Shown: positions 60,032 through 64,000 of the stretch, in pieces
Numbering within the stretch: the first letter of the stretch is position 1
Layout of the letters: the number at the start of each line of letters is the position of its first letter
NCBI RefSeq assembly: GCF_029963765.1
Contig: NZ_JALBYU010000031.1
Span: 1-64,000, forward strand
Direction: 5' to 3'
Source: Pseudomonas sp. UYIF39
Lineage (GTDB): Bacteria > Pseudomonadota > Gammaproteobacteria > Pseudomonadales > Pseudomonadaceae
Length of the DNA stretch: 64,000 nt
The notes under the pieces: generated by a model
The model's database searches: none
What the model was told of the DNA's origin: nothing
What the model saw: the letters and a program-made list of their open reading frames with translations, nothing else
Program-made: the position numbers and the translations under genes

Positions 60032-62122
60032 TTAGAAGCTGTAGGTTCCGGTCACGACCAGGCTGCGCGGTTCACCCGGCTGAATCTGCGCCGCGCTGGT
60101 GGCCGACGAGTAATAGGTCTTGTCGCTGATGTTGTTCAGCGCCGCGCGCAAATCCCAATCCTTCTGCCGGAACCCGGCCAATGCATCCCAGCGGCCATAA
60201 CCCGGTAGCACGGTGGTGTTGAGGTTGTCGGCATAACGCTGGCCCACCAGGGTCAGACCGGTTTCGGCGTACCAGCCCATTTCCGGTTTCCAGGTCAGGA
60301 ACAGGCTGCCGTTATGCTTGGCCACGTTGCTGATGCGTTTGCCTTCAAAGCCGTTGTTGTCCTTTACGACCGTCGCGTCCTGCACACCCACGCCACCGCG
60401 CACATACCAGTTGTCGGCGATTTTGCCGGTGCCAGTCAGCTCGATCCCGCGGGAACGCTGCACGCCGGTGAGCAAGGTGACGGTCGGATCGTTGGGATCG
60501 CTGGTACGGCGGTTGTAGAGCTCCAGTTCGTAGATCGCCAACGTGGTACTCAGTCGGTCATCGAGCCAGTCGCTCTTCACGCCGATTTCCTTTTGCTTGG
60601 TCAGCTCGGGACTCAGGTCATTGCTGTTGCCGGCGGCGCCTGGGGTGATACCGATCAAACCACCGCCGACCGGGGAAAAAGTCTTGCTCCAGGAGGCGTA
60701 GAAGGAATGATTCTGCAGCGGCGTCCACACCAGTCCTACACGCGGGCTGGTGCTATGGCTGTCGCGATCTTCGGAAATGTCCCGCAGCTTGTTGGTCGAC
60801 TCGATGTCGAAGGTGTCGTAACGCAGACCGGCCAACAGTTGCCATTGATCGTTCAGGCGCAGTTGATCCTGCACGTACACCGCACGGCTTTCGACTTCGG
60901 TGTGAGTGCTGCTGGACACTTGCATCCGCCCCGTATGGCGCAAATTGCGGTCGGGGTTGTACAGGTCCAGTGCCGGTACAGGCTGAGCCCCGCGTCCGGT
61001 GGCCGCGTTGTACAACGTAGGGTCGCGCCGCTGGCTGCCGATTTCGATGCCGGTCAGCAAGCGATGCTCAAGGCCAAACGTGTCAAAACCGCCTTCCAGT
61101 TCGACGTTGTTGTAGACGTTGCGGGTGGTCAGGTCCTGTTGCCAGTGCTGGCGCGTGACCTTGTTGGTCGCCGGGGTATAACCCGTCAGGTAGGTGTTGT
61201 CGAAATCGCTGTTGAGCTTGAACACGCCCAGGGTCTGGCGCAGCTGCCAGTTGTCGCTGAGCTCATAACTGAGTTTCGAGCGCAGGGATTGCGACTTGTC
61301 GTCGATGAAATCGTGTTCGCTACCGTAGGTCGTATCCCGTCCTACGTCCGCCGGACGCCCGTTTACACCGGGGATGCCGCGATCCGGCGTACGGTTGTAG
61401 CGGCTGTATTCGTACTGCACCAGCCAGTTCAGGTCCGGCGTCAGTTGCCAGCTCATCGATGGAGCGAACAGTTGGCGATTGCCGCTCACGCCGTCACGGA
61501 AGCTGTTTTGGTCCATGTTGCCCATGTTCAGGCGCAGGCTGATGTTCTCGCTCGGGTCGGTGCTGAGGTCAGCGTAGAGGCTGCGCAAATCATCGCTGCC
61601 GCCCTGGGCCTCGAGGGTCGAGCGGCGACCGAATTCAGGCAGTTTGCTGACCCGATTGACGATCCCGCCCTGACTGCCACGGCCATACAAAACAGCGGCC
61701 GGGCCTTTGAGGACTTCGATGCGTTCGATGTTGTGCAAATCGCGCACGTATTGGCTGTCGTCGCGGATGCCGTCGAGGTAGAAGTCGTTGCTGGCGTCGA
61801 AACCGCGGATGCGCAAGCTGTCGAAGCGAGTGTCGGCGCCGCTGCTGACGTTGGGGATGCCGCTCAGCGCGGTGCCCAGATCGTTGGTGCCGTAATTCAC
61901 GACGTTCGCGGTTTTGATCGAGTCGATGGCTTGTGGAACGTAGCGCACCGGCGTGGCGGTGCGGGTCGCGGTGCTGGTTTCTTTCACGCGCGGGTCATCG
62001 GCTTCAGCTTCGACGCTGATCGACGTCTCGGGTAAAACAGTGGTGGCGGCGCAGGCAAAACCGGCAGAGAAAAATGCAGAAAGCCCAAGGGTGACGGGCG
62101 TGAGGCGAAAGGGTGCAGGCAT
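60032..62122 (-). CDS. TonB-dependent siderophore receptor
   Basis: A 696-residue outer-membrane receptor. The signal peptide covers about 1-26 (ending FACA). The plug domain (about 50-170) shows RIRGFDASNDFYLDGIRDDSQY and IERIEVLKGPAAVLYGRGSQGGIVNRVSK; the beta-barrel ends in YSF, the usual C-terminal aromatic. No N-terminal signalling (STN) domain is present, so it is not a FecA/FpvA-type transducer. Overall form is Fiu/FhuE-like, but the siderophore cannot be named. A weak Fur-box-like match lies at 62166-62184. Confidence 0.9.
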   Translation of the reverse strand: MPAPFRLTPVTLGLSAFFSAGFACAATTVLPETSISVEAEADDPRVKETSTATRTATPVRYVPQAIDSIKTANVVNYGTNDLGTALSGIPNVSSGADTRFDSLRIRGFDASNDFYLDGIRDDSQYVRDLHNIERIEVLKGPAAVLYGRGSQGGIVNRVSKLPEFGRRSTLEAQGGSDDLRSLYADLSTDPSENISLRLNMGNMDQNSFRDGVSGNRQLFAPSMSWQLTPDLNWLVQYEYSRYNRTPDRGIPGVNGRPADVGRDTTYGSEHDFIDDKSQSLRSKLSYELSDNWQLRQTLGVFKLNSDFDNTYLTGYTPATNKVTRQHWQQDLTTRNVYNNVELEGGFDTFGLEHRLLTGIEIGSQRRDPTLYNAATGRGAQPVPALDLYNPDRNLRHTGRMQVSSSTHTEVESRAVYVQDQLRLNDQWQLLAGLRYDTFDIESTNKLRDISEDRDSHSTSPRVGLVWTPLQNHSFYASWSKTFSPVGGGLIGITPGAAGNSNDLSPELTKQKEIGVKSDWLDDRLSTTLAIYELELYNRRTSDPNDPTVTLLTGVQRSRGIELTGTGKIADNWYVRGGVGVQDATVVKDNNGFEGKRISNVAKHNGSLFLTWKPEMGWYAETGLTLVGQRYADNLNTTVLPGYGRWDALAGFRQKDWDLRAALNNISDKTYYSSATSAAQIQPGEPRSLVVTGTYSF

Positions 62123-62165
62123 CTGAAGCGCATCCGGAAGGGTGGAGTAATTCGAGGGTGTGAAT

Positions 62166-62184
62166 GGTAATGCTTGCTATTTAC
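62166..62184 (-). promoter_or_regulatory. Weak Fur-box-like site before the receptor gene
   Basis: GGTAATGCTTGCTATTTAC matches about 11 of 19 positions of the Fur consensus. It lies 44 bp upstream of the receptor start, where iron control is expected. The match is weak and could be chance. Confidence 0.25.
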
Positions 62185-62376
62185 TTCCGTTAATTATTCT
62201 TGAAAGGTTTCGCTGTTTGATTATTTCGAATTGTGTCGAGATGGCTACAGTGGGGTCGTGAGGTCATTTGACCGATTCATGAAACAGACTGAAAGTCATT
62301 GCAGCGTTTTTCAGAAACGGGCGGAGGACTAATCTGCCGGCATCTATTTTTCCTACGCTTTTGCCGGAGTCTTCCC

Positions 62377-63012
62377 ATGATCCTTCACTACATTTACGAC
62401 CCGTTATGCGGCTGGTGCTACGGCGCAAAACCGTTGGTGCAAGCCGCTCAGGCTGTGTTGCCAGTGATCGCTCACGGCGGCGGCATGATGACCGGCGCCA
62501 ACCGCCAGACCGTCTCGCCACAACTGCGCAACTACGTGATACCCCACGACCGTCGCATTGCCGAGTACACCGGCCAGCCGTTCGGCGAGGCGTATTTCGA
62601 AGGATTGCTGCGCGATGAGACAGCGGTGTTCGATTCCGCACCGCCGATTGCCGCGGTGCTGGCAGCCGAGCAGATCGCCGGTCGCGGACTGGAGTTGCTG
62701 GGGCGTTTGCAGAGTGCTCATTACGAGGAAGGTCGACGCATTGCCGATGAAGCTGTGTTGTTAGAACTCGCGAAAGACATCGGTCTGGAACCTCAAGCGT
62801 TCCAGGCTGCTTTCAAAGACGCTGAAACCGATCGCCACATCAAGGACAGTCGAGCATTCCTGGCCGAGGTCGGCGGCCAGGGTTTCCCGACCTTCGCCCT
62901 GGAACACAACGGCCAATTCACTCTGATCGATATCGGCCCGTGGCTCGGCAAGCCGCAAGCGTTCGCGGCATGGCTGAGTCAGTCGCTTCCCGCACGAGCA
63001 TCACTTTCTTAG
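62377..63012 (+). CDS. DsbA-family protein, FrnE-like
   Basis: A 211-residue thioredoxin-fold protein without a signal peptide, of the FrnE/DsbA-like cytoplasmic group. The active site CGWCYGA lies at about 12-18 (YDPLCGWCYGAKP), and the cis-proline loop is GGQGFPTFALEHNGQ near 168-182. The start MILHYIYDPLCGW at 62377 fits the fold; the ORF from 62299 is too long. Its substrate is unknown; it may be a disulfide isomerase or glutathione-linked enzyme. Confidence 0.85.
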   Translation: MILHYIYDPLCGWCYGAKPLVQAAQAVLPVIAHGGGMMTGANRQTVSPQLRNYVIPHDRRIAEYTGQPFGEAYFEGLLRDETAVFDSAPPIAAVLAAEQIAGRGLELLGRLQSAHYEEGRRIADEAVLLELAKDIGLEPQAFQAAFKDAETDRHIKDSRAFLAEVGGQGFPTFALEHNGQFTLIDIGPWLGKPQAFAAWLSQSLPARASLS

Positions 63013-63046
63013 ACGTTTGTGACCTGTTTACAGACGATTCATGAAA

Positions 63047-63076
63047 TTGACACAGGGTTAAGGGCGCGGCTAGGAT
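63047..63076 (+). promoter_or_regulatory. Sigma-70 promoter between dsbA-like and oprD-family genes
   Basis: TTGACA (63047-63052) and TAGGAT (63071-63076) are separated by 18 bp, a near-consensus sigma-70 pair on the plus strand. It lies 40 bp after the FrnE-like gene and about 170 bp before the porin gene. A terminator only about 80 bp downstream of its expected start site makes a short transcript likely. Confidence 0.6.
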
Positions 63077-63082
63077 TCGCCC

Positions 63083-63160
63083 CACGCCTGTGGCTAACCG
63101 CCATGACTCATAAAATAACAAAAAGGCCCGCCACGATTACTTCGTGCGCGGGCCTTTTTG
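63083..63160 (+). ncRNA. Candidate small RNA or attenuator leader upstream of an oprD-family gene
   Basis: The expected transcript from the promoter at 63047-63076 would start near 63083 and meet the hairpin AAAAAGGCCCGC ... GCGGGCCTTTTT (63120-63160), which is a strong intrinsic terminator. The product of about 75-80 nt contains no convincing reading frame. It could be a small RNA, or a leader controlling the porin gene by attenuation. Inference from promoter and terminator spacing only. Confidence 0.4.
63120..63160 (+). terminator. Strong intrinsic terminator
   Basis: AAAAAGGCCCGC, a 14-base loop region CACGATTACTTCGT, then GCGCGGGCCTTTTTG. GC-rich stem with A-run before and T-run after, so usable in both directions; only plus-strand genes flank it. 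Confidence 0.9.
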
Positions 63161-63243
63161 TTTGGGGTGAAAAAAGAGTGCGATAGCGCCGTTTCAGCCG
63201 TTCGACACAGCGCGTATCAACCGGTCATAAGGAAAAGAACAAA

Positions 63244-64000
63244 ATGTTGAACAAGCGAATCAGCCTGATCGCTCTGGGGATGTTGAGTGCTACACAGGTC
63301 ATGGCTAACGACCAGGCCGAATCCAAGGGTTTTGTTGAAGACAGCAGCCTCAAAGTGCTGCTGCGCAATGCCTACATCAATCGCGACAAAAAAGACGGCA
63401 ACGACGACCAGCGTGAATGGGGTCAGGCTGCCATCGGCACCTACACCTCGGGCTTCACCCAAGGTACCGTCGGCGTAGGCGTTGATGCCTTCGGTCTGTA
63501 CGCTTTGCGTCTGGACCGTGGTAGTCACAGCGGCGGCCAAGGCATTGACTTCTTTAAGGAAGGCGACAGCGGCAACCCGGCCGGCGACCTGACCAAAGCC
63601 GGTGGCGCGGTAAAATTCCGCGTATCCAGCACCGTTCTGACTTACGGCGACCAGATGCCGGCCTTGCCGGTGTTGAGCTACGACAACTCTCGCCTGCTGC
63701 CAGAAAGCTACACCGGCACCTTGATTACCTCCAAGGAGATCAAAGGCCTGGAGCTGAACGCCGGTCGCTTCACCGCCGAATCGCGCAAAAGCGCTGAAGG
63801 CCGTGACAGCGGAGGCCTGAAGTCGATTAACGTGTTGGGCGGTAGCTACCAGTTCACCGAACAGTTCAAGGCTGCGCTGTACGCCTCCGACGTCGAAGAC
63901 GTGTTGAAGAAGCAATACGTGAACGCCAACTACGTGTTCCCGATCGACAAGGATCAGTCCCTGACCCTGGACTTCAACGGCTACCGCACCAAGCTGGACG
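63244..64000 (+). CDS. OprD-family outer-membrane porin, N-terminal part
   Basis: The reading frame begins MLNKRISLIALGMLSATQVMA, a signal peptide cleaved near residue 21, and runs off the window end after about 252 codons. OprD-family features are clear: SKGFVEDSSLKVLLRNAYINRDKK, the AIGTYTSGFTQGTVGVGVDAFG strand block and YGDQMPALPVLSYDNSRLLPESYTG. Family members take up amino acids, peptides or aromatic acids; the N-terminal part does not reveal the substrate. Confidence 0.92.
   Translation, partial: MLNKRISLIALGMLSATQVMANDQAESKGFVEDSSLKVLLRNAYINRDKKDGNDDQREWGQAAIGTYTSGFTQGTVGVGVDAFGLYALRLDRGSHSGGQGIDFFKEGDSGNPAGDLTKAGGAVKFRVSSTVLTYGDQMPALPVLSYDNSRLLPESYTGTLITSKEIKGLELNAGRFTAESRKSAEGRDSGGLKSINVLGGSYQFTEQFKAALYASDVEDVLKKQYVNANYVFPIDKDQSLTLDFNGYRTKLD

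Noticed and set aside
60314..62035. 573-codon plus-strand open frame
   Set aside because: Shadow of the TonB-dependent receptor; composition is Val/Ala-rich with no family signature.
1..64000. CRISPR arrays, tRNA, rRNA, prophage or intact insertion sequences
   Set aside because: No regularly spaced direct repeats, cloverleaf sequences, rRNA segments, phage structural genes or transposase genes were found on reading; the repeated palindromes are REP elements.

Overview
The window looks like chromosomal DNA of a Pseudomonas of the P. fluorescens group. The grounds are a nirSMCFDLGH / nirQOP denitrification locus, the RimA-RimB-RimK ribosome-modification operon, aguBA, tauABCD, an ompR-envZ pair, and many short palindromic REP elements of the kinds common in that group. 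No rRNA, tRNA, CRISPR array, prophage or intact insertion sequence was seen. Coding density is high.

Layout. 1-7393: nitrite respiration. nirS-M-C-F-D-L-G-H reads leftwards and nirQ-O-P rightwards from a shared regulatory gap holding an ANR/DNR-type box. The nir operon runs towards the left edge, where a REP element follows nirH; nirJ, E and N are not in view. 7542-8306: an unrecognised protein with two Ig-like repeats, next to about 500 bp of AT-rich DNA. 8807-21067: mostly sulfur acquisition, with a cystine ABC importer and D-cysteine desulfhydrase, serine acetyltransferase and a tauABCD operon. Between these lie a BetT-type choline transporter with a palindromic operator-like site, an SDR gene remnant and an aldo-keto reductase. 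21323-34121: core genes gshA, a thioesterase, tex, ompR-envZ, rimABK, hslR, hslO and pckA, with a decayed gene between hslR and hslO.

34249-37253 is the most accessory-looking part. It is more AT-rich and all its genes read leftwards. It holds a serine alpha/beta-hydrolase resembling the Tle1/DUF2235 lipases, two paralogous small proteins on either side of it, a short ORF directly behind the hydrolase, a YhfG-family protein without a Fic partner, and an unrecognised protein. An effector/immunity cassette is a reasonable hypothesis but is not shown by sequence alone.

37562-50176: a secreted protein of unknown function, a RecQ paralogue, a 3-hydroxyacyl-CoA dehydrogenase with a thioesterase, a glycine-zipper protein, a YdeP-type molybdopterin oxidoreductase with FdhD and a LysR regulator, a BON-LysM protein, the yrfG / nudE-cysQ cluster and a thioesterase. 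50217-54065: the dctB-dctD two-component system and a lone rfbC. 54263-59470: a 970-residue fusion of an APH-type kinase, a LytM-like domain and a class III aminotransferase-fold phospho-lyase, then the agmatine pathway aguB-aguA. 59716-64000: a small unknown protein, a TonB-dependent siderophore receptor, a FrnE-like DsbA protein and the start of an OprD-family porin. Two intergenic regions (about 42565-42659 and 63047-63160) combine a promoter-like element with an intrinsic terminator on the plus strand and are candidate small-RNA loci.
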